A stretch of DNA of 64,000 bases from Pseudoalteromonas aliena SW19 (GTDB lineage: Bacteria > Pseudomonadota > Gammaproteobacteria > Enterobacterales > Alteromonadaceae), in NCBI RefSeq assembly GCF_014905615.1, contig NZ_AQGU01000028.1, positions 186,001 through 250,000 on the forward strand, read 5' to 3'. Both the position numbers and the translations under genes were made by a program. Every line of letters starts with the position of its first letter. Position 1 is the first letter of the stretch. The notes beneath the pieces were generated by a model that was not told the DNA's origin, did no database searches, and saw nothing but the letters and a program-made list of their open reading frames with translations. Below, piece by piece: positions 55,001-63,800 of this stretch.

Positions 55001-56354
55001 AGATGTAATAGCACGTGTTGGTTTTCATAATGTGGGCAAAAACCAGCAATATGGCTTAATTGTTATGAGTATTGATGATGGGGAAGGATTAACCGATATT
55101 GATGCAAACAACGATGCGCTTGTTGTGGTTATAAATTCCACTGGGCAATTGCTTACTCATAGCATACCAACGGCGAGTGGCTTTGAGCTACACACTGTAC
55201 TTAAAAATAGTGTTGACCCAGCAATGGCTGCGGCCTCTTTTACCCAAGGCAATGGCAGCGGCAGTTTTAACCTACCAGCATACACTATGGCTGTATTTGT
55301 AAAACCGCAAGGTAGCACGCAAGGCGTAGGTTTAAGTGCAAATGCAACCGTTGGCGAACCTGATGTGCTCCCTTTTGGTAGCACAAGTGTGTATGTTCGC
55401 GGTAGCTTAAATGACTGGGGCACAGCAAATCGCTTTGAATATGTTGGGGATGACGAATATCGACTTACAGCCACGTTAGCCGCAGGTAGTTATGAGTTTA
55501 AAATTGCCTCTGAAGATTGGGCTACGGTTGATTTTGGCGCGCTTTCAGATGCTGATAAAGAGGTTGTGGAAAAACAAAGCGAGCCTTTAACACGTTCAGG
55601 CGCAAACATGACCTTTACAGCTGCCATTGATGCGACGTATGTATTTTCATTTAATGCCAATGATAAAGAAAATCCAACCTTAAAAATTTATAATGAAGAG
55701 CCATTTGCTAGCACGCCGGTATTCGTTCGTGGCAGCTTAAACGATTGGGGCACCAGTGATGAACTAATATATCAAGGGAAAGGTATTTACACGTTTACTA
55801 AAATGCTCAGCGCAGCCAGTTATGAATTTAAAATAGCTTCTGAGGATTGGAGTCGCGTTGATTATGGCTCTGCTGATACAGATATAAGCACTACCTTAGG
55901 CAAAGCGAAACGACTAGCAATAGGCGGCGCTAATATGATGATAGATATTGCAAATGATGGTGAATACCAGTTTATAGTGGATGCGAGCGATTTAAGCGCT
56001 GTTACATTGAGCATTTTAAATGTAGAAATGTTTGCAGATACGCAAGTATTTATCCGTGGCAGTTTAAATGGATGGGGAACAGATAACCCACTTAATTACC
56101 AAGGCAATGCGACTTACACAACGTCGTTAACCCTCGAAGCGGGTAATTATGAGTTTAAAGTGGCTTCTGAGGATTGGAGTACCGTTGATTACGGCGGTAT
56201 TGGTGAATCCCCAATTGTAAATATAGGTGAACAGACTTTACTGGAAGCGGTGGGTGCGAATATAACGTTGAGAATTACTGAGCAGGGAAATTATACATTT
56301 AATGTTATTGGCCCTGATAAAAAAAACATCAAGGTATTAATCAATAAAAAATAA
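52050..56354 (+). CDS. Pullulanase-type GH13 lipoprotein with triple C-terminal module
   Basis: A 1434-residue lipoprotein (MKIIKIYSYLLAALYLLVLI then lipobox GCGG) that should debranch alpha-1,6 links of pullulan or starch. Order: N-terminal cysteine-containing region, starch-binding beta domains (PUD/CBM41-like near 80-200 and CBM48-like near 345-440), GH13 barrel with VVLDVVYNHT, FRFDVMGHMPKSS (nucleophile Asp), NYFYGEGWDFG (acid/base Glu) and VSKHDNETLWD, then a beta domain and three near-identical repeats (about 1110-1210, 1220-1320, 1330-1430), each with VRGSLNDWGT or IRGSLNGWGT and YEFKIASEDW or YEFKVASEDW. TTGGAG precedes the ATG at 52050. A ruined receptor gene lies upstream. Confidence 0.92.
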   Translation: MKIIKIYSYLLAALYLLVLIGCGGSKDAKSEQVLLTCNAPQVPNEAGTQCVEPEPIKCAAPTVPDEKNESCILGADPALPEPVVFPGDNEAILFYNRITDADYEGYRLHSWNDDVCDAFAPPFDTSDWADGHVHDGIDPNYGAYWIIKLKAGYSECANFIIHIGTESTGKAFGDVDLTMPLMQDDEKFQRMNFTLHGEPSVFEFPILNLGERPVAITGASAHWIDLNTVLYKPSNELSQIIKLYSSASADLEVDEETGLNGQSIELIQTNLTDEQALKVPHLSNWTAYQGNWDTEAAKQLIKQQLLVAGFDADGKLLEASYVQTAKALDALYTQNENDANEAQLGVNYNNNAIDVSVWAPTANNMMLNVFDADKAQVHSSAMLFDSNTGIWSISLDSKYDRQYYRFAFDVYHPTTKAIESLWSTDPYSLNVSSNGLYSQLINLNDDDTKPQGWDERSIPTITNPEDAIIYEGHVRDFSVRDTSVSAPNRGKYLAFTEHESVPMQHLKQLADRGLTHFHLLPVTDIGTIEENAAERVEITDTLGKLCERINDEADACKTEDKNSTIVKLLQSYLPNSDDAQALTSAMRDLDGFNWGYDPHHFIAPEGSYASTAEGIARVVETRAMVQSLQEIGLRVVLDVVYNHTTASGIWDKSVFDKLVPGYYHRYSETSGDIEQSTCCENTATEHVMMDKFVTDSLVILARDFGYDSFRFDVMGHMPKSSILAAREAVQAIDADNYFYGEGWDFGEVANNRLFIQAKQADMAGSEVGTFNDRIREAIRGGALFSNNPTDGNLAEQDTLRLSLAGNLQNYILKDFKGNSAKGNSFTWNTQPTAYALDPADSINYVSKHDNETLWDQLQYKHIANMSIEQRVRAHNIALAVPLVSQGIPFMQLGADLLRSKSMDRDSYNAGDWFNAVDLTKQNNNWNIGLPNAEKNQEKWSEIMPISGNPQAAAQPQNIAYAGGVFQEFLAIRSASPLFRLTTEQDVIARVGFHNVGKNQQYGLIVMSIDDGEGLTDIDANNDALVVVINSTGQLLTHSIPTASGFELHTVLKNSVDPAMAAASFTQGNGSGSFNLPAYTMAVFVKPQGSTQGVGLSANATVGEPDVLPFGSTSVYVRGSLNDWGTANRFEYVGDDEYRLTATLAAGSYEFKIASEDWATVDFGALSDADKEVVEKQSEPLTRSGANMTFTAAIDATYVFSFNANDKENPTLKIYNEEPFASTPVFVRGSLNDWGTSDELIYQGKGIYTFTKMLSAASYEFKIASEDWSRVDYGSADTDISTTLGKAKRLAIGGANMMIDIANDGEYQFIVDASDLSAVTLSILNVEMFADTQVFIRGSLNGWGTDNPLNYQGNATYTTSLTLEAGNYEFKVASEDWSTVDYGGIGESPIVNIGEQTLLEAVGANITLRITEQGNYTFNVIGPDKKNIKVLINKK

Positions 56355-56358
56355 CGCT

Positions 56359-56389
56359 ATAAGCCGGTCAACTATATTGATCGGCTTAT
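56359..56389. terminator. Hairpin after the pullulanase gene
   Basis: ATAAGCCGGTCA and TGATCGGCTTAT arms (12 bp with one G-T pair) around a short AT loop, between convergent pullulanase and MipA genes. Confidence 0.75.
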
Positions 56390-56401
56390 TATGTTTTAAA
56401 T

Positions 56402-56419
56402 TAACCAGAGTTCAGGTTA
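56402..56419. repeat. Solo repeat end motif
   Basis: TAACCAGAGTTCAGGTTA, identical to the right end of the repeat at 30710-30851 apart from its edge base, lying between the pullulanase terminator and the MipA stop codon. Confidence 0.6.
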
Positions 56420-56421
56420 AA

Positions 56422-57177
56422 TTAGAACTGATAGCTAACCGACATCATGGCAGTTGAAATGTTCGCCGTATCTATAATTGGTGAGTTTTCAATATCAGAG
56501 TCTAATCGTGTGTAGCTGATCATAGCGCTTATATTCCATCTTTTATCCAGCTGATAACTTAGCAACATACCAGCGTTATAATTAACGGTAGAACCGAGTT
56601 TGTAAGGGGCATACGTGTTTGATTCGCCTTTTTTAATGCCGTAATAGTAGTTTGATACCTTGCTACTATTGAGTTCAACACCAAATGAAGGTATTAACAT
56701 AATTTGTTTTGATAGCTTAAATGGGTAGCTATAATTAGTATCAAACATGGCGCCATCGCCGTGACCTAATACATCGTGTGATGCACTGGCACTAAAATGA
56801 CCATACTTTGTGGCGTAACTTACTTTAGTTCCTGCATAAAGAGATATTTCACGATCGTTAAGGGCCTTAATTGCAGTGATATCAGAGTCGGATGAATCAA
56901 AATTTTGCCCAGGTTCAAGTATAGCTGACCAAGTAAAGCCTTCATCTTCAACTAGCTTGTAATCCAGAGCAAAGCCTCTAAACGTTAGTTTTTCACCTTC
57001 ATAGTTGATCATGGGTAAAAGCAGTATTTTGTTATCAGTCCCTGCATAAGGCGATCCTGTTGAAATAACGGCAGCACCAATCGACCACGGAGATTCATCC
57101 TGAGCTTGAGCCGTTATACTTGATAAAGCGAATGCGCCAAGCAACAGTTGCACACTATTTTTTACATAAGTATTCAT
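56422..57177 (-). CDS. MipA/OmpV-family outer-membrane protein
   Basis: A 251-residue exported beta-barrel: signal peptide to about ITAQAQ, then SPWSIGAAVISTGSPYAGTD and LLPMINYEGEKLTFRG, both typical of MipA/OmpV proteins, with a C-terminal strand MMSVSYQF ending in Phe. Family members are linked to murein-synthesis scaffolding or osmotic and antibiotic responses. The start at 57177 follows AAGGT; the longer reading adds four residues. Confidence 0.9.
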   Translation of the reverse strand: MNTYVKNSVQLLLGAFALSSITAQAQDESPWSIGAAVISTGSPYAGTDNKILLLPMINYEGEKLTFRGFALDYKLVEDEGFTWSAILEPGQNFDSSDSDITAIKALNDREISLYAGTKVSYATKYGHFSASASHDVLGHGDGAMFDTNYSYPFKLSKQIMLIPSFGVELNSSKVSNYYYGIKKGESNTYAPYKLGSTVNYNAGMLLSYQLDKRWNISAMISYTRLDSDIENSPIIDTANISTAMMSVSYQF

Positions 57178-57429
57178 GATTACCTTCACTATTTATGTAA
57201 TACCAATTGTATTAATAAAATTGGTAATAAGTTTATAAAATTTACGTTATTGATTGAACGCGTTGAGTGTAGCGACTAAAGCTAAACAGAGTTGTAAGTT
57301 AGTGTGTTAAATTTTAAGTATGTGTAAGCAGTTGAACTAAAGTGTTGGATTGTACAAATTTTGACTGTAATTGCATTCAACTTTGCAATGAAGTACTTTG
57401 AGCTAATCGTTATTAAAAATCATAAAATT

Positions 57430-57969
57430 ATGCAAGAAACTATTTTAGAAAGCGCATCGTTCGATTCTAAGGTAAAGCAGTACTGGATGGTTACAGCAGT
57501 GCTATTTAGTTGCCTAGTACTGGTTACTATTCCGTTGATACCATTAATTTTACTTATTGTATGGCTGGTGGCAGGGCGAATTTTAGCGGCTATGTCGGCT
57601 GAGTTACTGCCACAAAAGCTAGTAGTTAAACGTGGGGTATTATTTAAAGAGGAAAAGTCGATACCGCTTGAGAAAATCACTGATGTTGGATTAAGCCAAG
57701 GCCCGCTTATGCGCTTTTTTGGGTTATATCGGTTAAGTTTTGAAACAGCAGGGCAATCAGGCCACGGTGCTTTAGTCTCTTTATTGGGGGTTGTAAATGC
57801 GGGTGAATTTAGAGAAGCCATATTGACTCAAAAAGATAACCTAAACGAACAATATCCTGTTGCAGATGAGCTTGCAGAAGATCACCTTAACCAAGCGCTA
57901 TTAGCGCGCTTAGTTGAGGTGGTTGAACGTATTGATACACGTTTAGCAGCGCTTGAGAAACAGCGTTAA
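57430..57969 (+). CDS. Bacterial PH-domain (bPH2) membrane protein
   Basis: A 179-residue membrane protein: two close helices (about 20-58) and a bPH2 domain with KLVVKRGVLFKEEKSIPLEK followed by ITDVGLSQGPLMRFFGLYRL, similar to YdbS-type proteins. A C-terminal amphipathic/coiled-coil stretch (LARLVEVVERIDTRLAALEK) could mediate oligomerisation. The ATG at 57430 is chosen for family fit; no strong ribosome-binding site is seen, and in-frame earlier starts at 57388 and 57361 exist. Confidence 0.82.
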   Translation: MQETILESASFDSKVKQYWMVTAVLFSCLVLVTIPLIPLILLIVWLVAGRILAAMSAELLPQKLVVKRGVLFKEEKSIPLEKITDVGLSQGPLMRFFGLYRLSFETAGQSGHGALVSLLGVVNAGEFREAILTQKDNLNEQYPVADELAEDHLNQALLARLVEVVERIDTRLAALEKQR

Positions 57970-57979
57970 CTAAGAAACT

Positions 57980-58043
57980 CTCTGGCTAGAGAAAAAATAA
58001 ACATCATAATGATTCAACGTGTTAGTAAGCTCTTTAGCCAGAG
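57980..58043. repeat. Inverted repeat between PH-domain gene and phoD
   Basis: CTCTGGCTA at 57980-57988 and TAGCCAGAG at 58035-58043, a perfect 9-bp inverted repeat spaced 46 bases. The left arm and the following bases (AGAGAAAA) match, inverted, the left edge of the repeat copy at 32382. It may be a member of the interspersed family or serve as a bidirectional terminator for the convergent genes. Confidence 0.5.
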
Positions 58044-58049
58044 TACAGA

Positions 58050-59834
58050 TTATACGGTTAGTAGCTGAGGTTGGCCTGCTAGCATAATGAACCCTTTTTT
58101 ACGCTCTTCAAGCATTTGGTAATCAGCCGCTTTAATAGTGCTTACATAGTTCCACTGAGCGTTTGCCTGCTCTTTAGTAAATGTTACGGTGAGGTAACCA
58201 CGATTAACTAAGTTGTTGTAAGCGAGATCGTTTACTAACAGTGCAATGACTTGCTCAATTTGTGCAACTGTTTGCGCATCTTGAGTTGTCAGCGCTAAGT
58301 ACTCTTCTAGGCCAGGTGAAGATACTGACGCTGTTGCAAATTCAACACCTGCGTTTTTTGATGCCGCAATAGGGTTATTTGTATCTGTTTTTAGCTGTCC
58401 AGCCCAAGCATTATGAGTATCGCCCGCTAAGACAACGAGATTTTTTTGTGCAGCAACCGCTGTACCTAGTAGCACTTCTCTCTCATAAGCATAACCATCC
58501 CAAGCGTCTAAATTGTATGGTACAGTTGTTTCTACACGAGCAAGCTCAGCTGGAGTAACGGTTGGATCACCTTTAAGTACTCGGATTTTGATTTGCGCTA
58601 ACTCAGCAAAGAGTATATTTGCTTGAGCAAGCATTGCACGTGGATCACCACCGCTGGCTTGTGTAGTTTGTAAGCTTGATAAAAGCAGCATAACTTCAAT
58701 AGGTAAATGCATTTTAGTCATAAGCACTTGTTGGCCAAGTACTTGCCAGCGATTATCTGAAGTTTTAATGCCATCGGTTAGCCAAGTTAGCTGCTCACTA
58801 CCAAGTAAAGCACGATCGTCTGCACCAAGCGCATTAACGAACTCACCTTGTCCTGTTGCAGTGCTTAACTCAAAGTCAGCATAATCGAGTGGTTTATCGC
58901 GGGCTAGCATGCGCGTATCTAACATGTATAGAGAAACTAAATTGCCAAACTCAAAACGTCTATAAATACGCTCTTTGTCGGCTACATTACGAATAGGCAT
59001 CCATTCGAAATAAGCTTGCAGTGCTTGTAATTTACGTTCGCTAAAGTCGCCTTCATCACTGTTATGATTTTGAGCTCCGTCGCGCCAAGTATCATTTGCA
59101 ACTTCGTGATCGTCCCATACTGTGATAAATGCGCAGTGACTATGCGCAGCCTGTAAATTGCCGTCAAGTCGATAATTTGCATAGCGTTTACGATAATCGC
59201 TAAGGGTGATTATTTCACCTTGGTTATCTTCTGGAAGCAGTCGGCCAAGTTTTGCAGCATCTTCAGTGGCATATCCATCGTTACCATATTCATAAATGTA
59301 ATCACCTAAATGTATTACTGCATCCAAATCAGGTTGTTTCGCTATTTCGCCATACACATGAAAGTAACCAGCAGGATAATTAGCACACGAAACAACAGCT
59401 AGTTTCACTTTATCTATATCACCTATAGGTAAGGTTTTACCTTGCCCGACTGGTGACGTTTTACCATGTGCATTAAAGCGATAATAGTATGCAGTGTTAG
59501 GACGTAACCCTTGCAAATCTACTTTAAGTGTAAAATCTGTGGCATTACTGATTTGCGCTTCACCATCGTGGCTAATGGTAGTGAATTGCGGATCAAGCGC
59601 TACTTGCCATTGAACTTTTAGGCTATCAGTTGTTGTATCTTTTGGTGTTACTCTAGTCCAAATGATTAAACTATCATTGAGTGGATCTCCACTCGCTACA
59701 CCATGATCGAAGCTCACCGGAATATGAACATCGCCATTGTCATCAAATGCGCAGCCAGTAAGGCCAAAAGATAAAACAGCAGCGCCAAAACCCGCTGCTG
59801 ACGCCTTTAAAAAAGTTCTTCGTGTAAACGACAT
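58050..59834 (-). CDS. phoD: PhoD-family alkaline phosphatase, Tat-exported
   Basis: A 594-residue phosphomonoesterase or phosphodiesterase of the PhoD family, which depends on Ca and Fe in characterised members. The twin-arginine signal FTRRTFLKASAAGFGAAVLS is followed by a possible lipobox (LTGC). Core motifs: FDHGVASGDP, WTRVTP, IHLGDYIYEYG (metal ligands), FITVWDDHEVANDTW, GQQVLMTKM and VLAGDTHNAWAG. Probably used for phosphate scavenging; no pho box was identified upstream. Confidence 0.93.
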   Translation of the reverse strand: MSFTRRTFLKASAAGFGAAVLSFGLTGCAFDDNGDVHIPVSFDHGVASGDPLNDSLIIWTRVTPKDTTTDSLKVQWQVALDPQFTTISHDGEAQISNATDFTLKVDLQGLRPNTAYYYRFNAHGKTSPVGQGKTLPIGDIDKVKLAVVSCANYPAGYFHVYGEIAKQPDLDAVIHLGDYIYEYGNDGYATEDAAKLGRLLPEDNQGEIITLSDYRKRYANYRLDGNLQAAHSHCAFITVWDDHEVANDTWRDGAQNHNSDEGDFSERKLQALQAYFEWMPIRNVADKERIYRRFEFGNLVSLYMLDTRMLARDKPLDYADFELSTATGQGEFVNALGADDRALLGSEQLTWLTDGIKTSDNRWQVLGQQVLMTKMHLPIEVMLLLSSLQTTQASGGDPRAMLAQANILFAELAQIKIRVLKGDPTVTPAELARVETTVPYNLDAWDGYAYEREVLLGTAVAAQKNLVVLAGDTHNAWAGQLKTDTNNPIAASKNAGVEFATASVSSPGLEEYLALTTQDAQTVAQIEQVIALLVNDLAYNNLVNRGYLTVTFTKEQANAQWNYVSTIKAADYQMLEERKKGFIMLAGQPQLLTV

Positions 59835-59897
59835 TAGTTGTACCTGTTTAATCTAAAACTAATGAGTCTACCTTATTTTTGTTACGTTTATGTAACA

Positions 59898-60242
59898 TTA
59901 TAGGGTGTTAAGTATCTTTTTTATTTCACATGTAATAACAGTGACATCTTTGTAACCAATGCGGGTAAGTGCTTCTGCAGCTAATGTTGCTCGTGCAGCG
60001 CTAGCGCAATGTAAGTAGATTGGACGTGTCGCGTCTTTTTCTATTTCCATTAATTTCATTTCAAGCAATCCACGTGGGATGTTTATTGCTCCAACAGCCG
60101 CTTTTATTGCATGCTCAGCGGGCTCTCGTACATCAATAAGTAAACCTTTATTTTGTTCAAGCTCTTGTTTTGCTTGCTCTGCGTCAATACGGCGTTGGTT
60201 AGGTGTGATAGTTTTTAGTAAATCAGGGATTGAAGTAAGCAT
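59898..60242 (-). CDS. Single-domain rhodanese
   Basis: Sulfurtransferase of 114 residues with the catalytic cysteine in YLHCASAARATLAAEALTRIG (six-residue loop) and the opening LLIDVREPAEHAIKAAVGAI. Such proteins move sulfane sulfur from persulfides. It follows the DUF2892 gene by five bases on the same strand; together they correspond to the two halves of Escherichia coli YgaP (rhodanese plus membrane part), split into separate genes. Confidence 0.92.
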   Translation of the reverse strand: MLTSIPDLLKTITPNQRRIDAEQAKQELEQNKGLLIDVREPAEHAIKAAVGAINIPRGLLEMKLMEIEKDATRPIYLHCASAARATLAAEALTRIGYKDVTVITCEIKKILNTL

Positions 60243-60247
60243 GAATT

Positions 60248-60436
60248 TTATTCCTTAACATTAAGTTTGCGTAGTAGTGCGATAGCTGGACACCAATCGC
60301 TAAAAGCGGACTGCACTAAATTCAGTGCAATAAAAATAGTTAACCATATCCAACGAGGATCAACAAAGGTTTGTAGTAATACAGATACAATAATCATGAT
60401 GCCTGCAATTAAACGCAGTAAATTATTTAGCTTCAT
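60248..60436 (-). CDS. DUF2892-type small membrane protein
   Basis: A 62-residue protein with two hydrophobic helices (about 6-22 and 28-44) and the family ending FSDWCPAIALLRKLNVKE. Such a domain is the C-terminal membrane part of YgaP in Escherichia coli. It lies first in a two-gene unit with the rhodanese, divergent from the ArsR gene, so it is likely regulated from the shared gap. Confidence 0.88.
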   Translation of the reverse strand: MKLNNLLRLIAGIMIIVSVLLQTFVDPRWIWLTIFIALNLVQSAFSDWCPAIALLRKLNVKE

Positions 60437-60482
60437 TTTAGTTTCTATTTTTAATATTTCATTTACTATATTCGATCTTTCT

Positions 60483-60502
60483 ATATTAGTAAATTCTAAT
60501 AT
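60483..60502. promoter_or_regulatory. Palindromic operator between DUF2892 and ArsR genes
   Basis: ATATTAG-TAAATT-CTAATAT: perfect 7-bp inverted arms with a 6-base, itself nearly symmetric, spacer. It lies in the 124-base divergent gap, 58 bases before the ArsR start and 47 bases before the DUF2892 start. ArsR-family repressors bind such AT-rich dyads, so this is the probable autoregulatory site for both units (inferred). A near repeat of the half-site follows at 60496-60505 (CTAATATTAG). Confidence 0.6.
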
Positions 60503-60560
60503 TAGACATTTATAATGTATCTATTTATACTTCACTTACTTTTTATAATAAGAGCGCGCT

Positions 60561-60863
60561 ATGAATATAGATTTTACCGCAATGGCAGGCAACGTAGCCG
60601 AAGCTGAACAGCTATTAAAGATTTTGGCTAATAAAAATCGTTTAATGATTTTATGTTCACTCCAAGATACAGAAATGAGTGTTTCGCAACTAAACGAAGC
60701 AGTTCCTTTGGCACAATCTGCACTTTCTCAGCATTTAGCTGCACTGCGAAAAGCGAATGTTGTGGCTACACGTCGCGAAAGCCAAACTATTTACTACCGT
60801 GTGATTGACGATAATGCCGTGCAATTACTGAGCACGCTATACAGTTTATTCTGTAAAGGTTAA
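60561..60863 (+). CDS. ArsR-family repressor with two-cysteine sensor pattern
   Basis: A 100-residue winged-helix regulator with helix-turn-helix SVSQLNEAVPLAQSALSQHLAALRKANVV. It has exactly two cysteines, Cys32 (LMILCSLQD) and Cys98 (LFCKG at the C-terminus). This layout matches the persulfide-sensing BigR/SqrR/YgaV group rather than arsenic sensors, which need a paired Cys-x-Cys near the helix-turn-helix. A rhodanese and DUF2892 neighbour supports that reading. Its stop overlaps an in-frame ATG of the following permease gene (TAATG). Confidence 0.9.
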   Translation: MNIDFTAMAGNVAEAEQLLKILANKNRLMILCSLQDTEMSVSQLNEAVPLAQSALSQHLAALRKANVVATRRESQTIYYRVIDDNAVQLLSTLYSLFCKG

Positions 60864-60868
60864 TGTTT

Positions 60869-63800
60869 ATGAGTACGATTGATAACGCAGTAAAAAGTAG
60901 CCTTAATGGCCGTATTCCTATCATTATTTTTGTGTTATCTATCTTGCTTGGTCTATTTTCGCTAAAACAAACTCCGCGAGAAGAAGAACCGCAAATTGTA
61001 GTGCCTATGCTCGATATCTACGTATCGACTCCAAATATAGAGGCTCCAGAAGTTGCTCGGCTAGTCACGCAACCACTTGAAAAGTTATTAGCCCAATTAC
61101 GTGGCGTAAAACATATTTACTCAACTACACAAACTGATGGTGTAGTAGTGACACTGCGCTTTGAAGTGGGCCACAATCGTGAACAAGCCATACTTGATAC
61201 TTATGCAAAGCTTTACAGTTACGAGCACACGATGGCGTCGGTTATTAGTCATTGGCAAGTACGGCCAATTGAGGTAAACGATGTTCCTATTGTTATGTTG
61301 GGGCTGTACAGTAAAGATCCAAAGCTTTATAGCGATTATGAATTAACTCGTTTTGCGAATGAGATTGCCAATAATCTACAGCGCATCGAACACACCAGTG
61401 AAGTAAAGGTCATTGCAGGGCGGGAGCGCGTTTTAACTATTAACCTAAATGCCAGTGCATTGGCCGCTCATCAAACAACATTGAGCGATGTATATTATGC
61501 TCTGAGTGTATCTAATCAGCTTGTTCGAGTTGGAAGTATCGTTAATTCGCAGCAGCAAATAATACTTCAAGCGGGTGATGTACTTAGAAATAAATCAGCT
61601 ATTGAGCAACTCATAGTTAATGTTGTGAACGCAAAGAGCGTATACATTACTGATGTGGCAACAGTAATAGATGGACCCGCAGAGCCTCATAGCTATCAAT
61701 GGTTAGCGCAATCACATTCACAGCAAAGCTTGCCAATGGTGACACTAAGCATTGCTAAACAAGGTGGCGCTAATGCCGTCACACTTGCTAATGATGTCCA
61801 CACTGTAATGAGTGCACTTAAAAATTCATTATTGCCCAAGGAGATTGATTACACCGTACTACGAGATTACGGACAAACGGCTGACGAAAAAGTAAACAAT
61901 TTAACTTCTAGCTTAGTGTTTGCTGTATTTACGGTGGTGATATTTGTTGGTGTATTTTTAGGTTGGCGAGCTGCAGTTGTGGTTGGGTTGGCAGTGCCAA
62001 TTTGCTACGGAATAACACTTACACTAGATTTTGCATTTGGTTACAGCATTAATCGCGTTACGTTATTTGCACTGATACTCTCGCTTGGCTTGCTGGTGGA
62101 TGACCCTATTACCGGTATTGATAATATTAGCCGCTCTTTAAACAAAAAAGGAGATAAAAAGCAGCAAGTTGTAAGTGCAATGAGTGAGATCCGTACTGCA
62201 TTAATAATGTCGACTTTGACAATTATGGTTGCGTTTATTCCGCTAGCATTTATTACCGGCATGATGGGGCCATACATGGCGCCTATGGCATTTAATGTGC
62301 CCGTAAGCGTTATGGTTTCCACCTTAGTTGCTTTTTTTGTAACGCCATGGCTTGCTATGAAGTTGTTAAAACCGAGTTACAACGCGCCTCAAGCAACAAA
62401 TAAAATAGGTATGTATGAGCGCATACTTACCCCATTATTACTCTCTAAAGCACGTGCAAAATGGATACTTTGGATAACTCTAATTTTATTTGTGTTTAGT
62501 GCTATGTTACCCGTTTTACGATTAGTACCTCTGAAGCTCTTGCCATTTGATAATAAAAACGAGATACAAATACTAATAGATATGCCAGAAGGCACAAATT
62601 TAGAACAAACCGCAGTATTAACTCGCAAAGTACAGGCACTTACATGGCAACTTAATGAAGTAAGCGAAGTTGCAGCTTATGTTGGTCAGCCTTCCAGTAT
62701 GGATTTTAATGCCATGGTACGAGGTTATTACCGCCGAGAGGCCAGTAACTTAGCTGAGCTAAGAGTGTTGCTGCTTGATAAAGGTGAGCGTGAACAGCAA
62801 TCTCATGGGGTAGTAATGCGTTTGCGTGAACAGCTCGCACCTCTTTCTACACAAGGTATAAACATAAAAGTAGTTGAAGTGCCGCCAGGGCCGCCCGTTT
62901 TAAGTACGTTAGTCGCTGAGGTTTATAGCGATCCCTTTGTGGATGATCAAACTCATTACTTAGCAGCTCAACACGTGGCTCAGCGTTTAAAACAAGAGCC
63001 GCATGTTGTCGAAGTTGATACATCATTAGCCGAATCGTCGCCCCTTCAGCGTTTTATTACTGATAAGGGTAAGGCGGCCTTATCGGCAATATCTACACAA
63101 GACATAACTCAAGCTTTGCAAATTGCAGCTCAAGGTATGGACGTTGGTACGATGTATTTAGAGGGGGAAACACAGCCTGTGGCAATTCATTTACAGCTTC
63201 CCTTTGATGAACGCAATCAGTTGTCTCAATTACTCGCACTGCAAATAAGAGGTGATAGAGAGCTTGCCAAAAGCAGTAGCGAATTTGGTTTAATAAGCTC
63301 ACCGCGCCCATTAGTCGCGCTTTCAGAGGTAGGTGAGTTTATTGATTTAAACGTCGCTAAGCCTATAACCCGAAAAGATCTGCGTAATGTGATTTATGTA
63401 ACGGCTGAGCTAAATGGTCGTACGCCCGCTGCGGTTATTGCCGATATAAATAGTGATTTAGCGGTAAATAATAACGACTTTATTCAAACAAATTGGCTTA
63501 ATAGGCACTTTTTTAATAACGGCGGCACGGCTGCTTGGCAATTACCGCAAGGTACATATGTGACGTTTAGCGGGGAGGGCGAGTGGCGTATCACTATTGA
63601 TGTATTTAGAGATATGGGGATTGCCTTTGCCTTTGCATTGAGTGCTATTTTTATAATTTTACGAATACAAACCCAATCGGTAAGTTTGTCGCTCATTATT
63701 ATGTCGGCTATTCCCTTAACAGTAATAGGTATAATGCCTGGGTTTTGGCTATTAAACCAATTTGGTGAGCGCACTATTGCAGGAGCGCCAGAGCCGGTGC

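Noticed and set aside
60561..60863. Arsenic-responsive ArsR
   Set aside because: No Cys-x-Cys sensor pair near the DNA-binding helix and no ars genes nearby; the two-cysteine layout and the rhodanese neighbour fit a persulfide sensor better.
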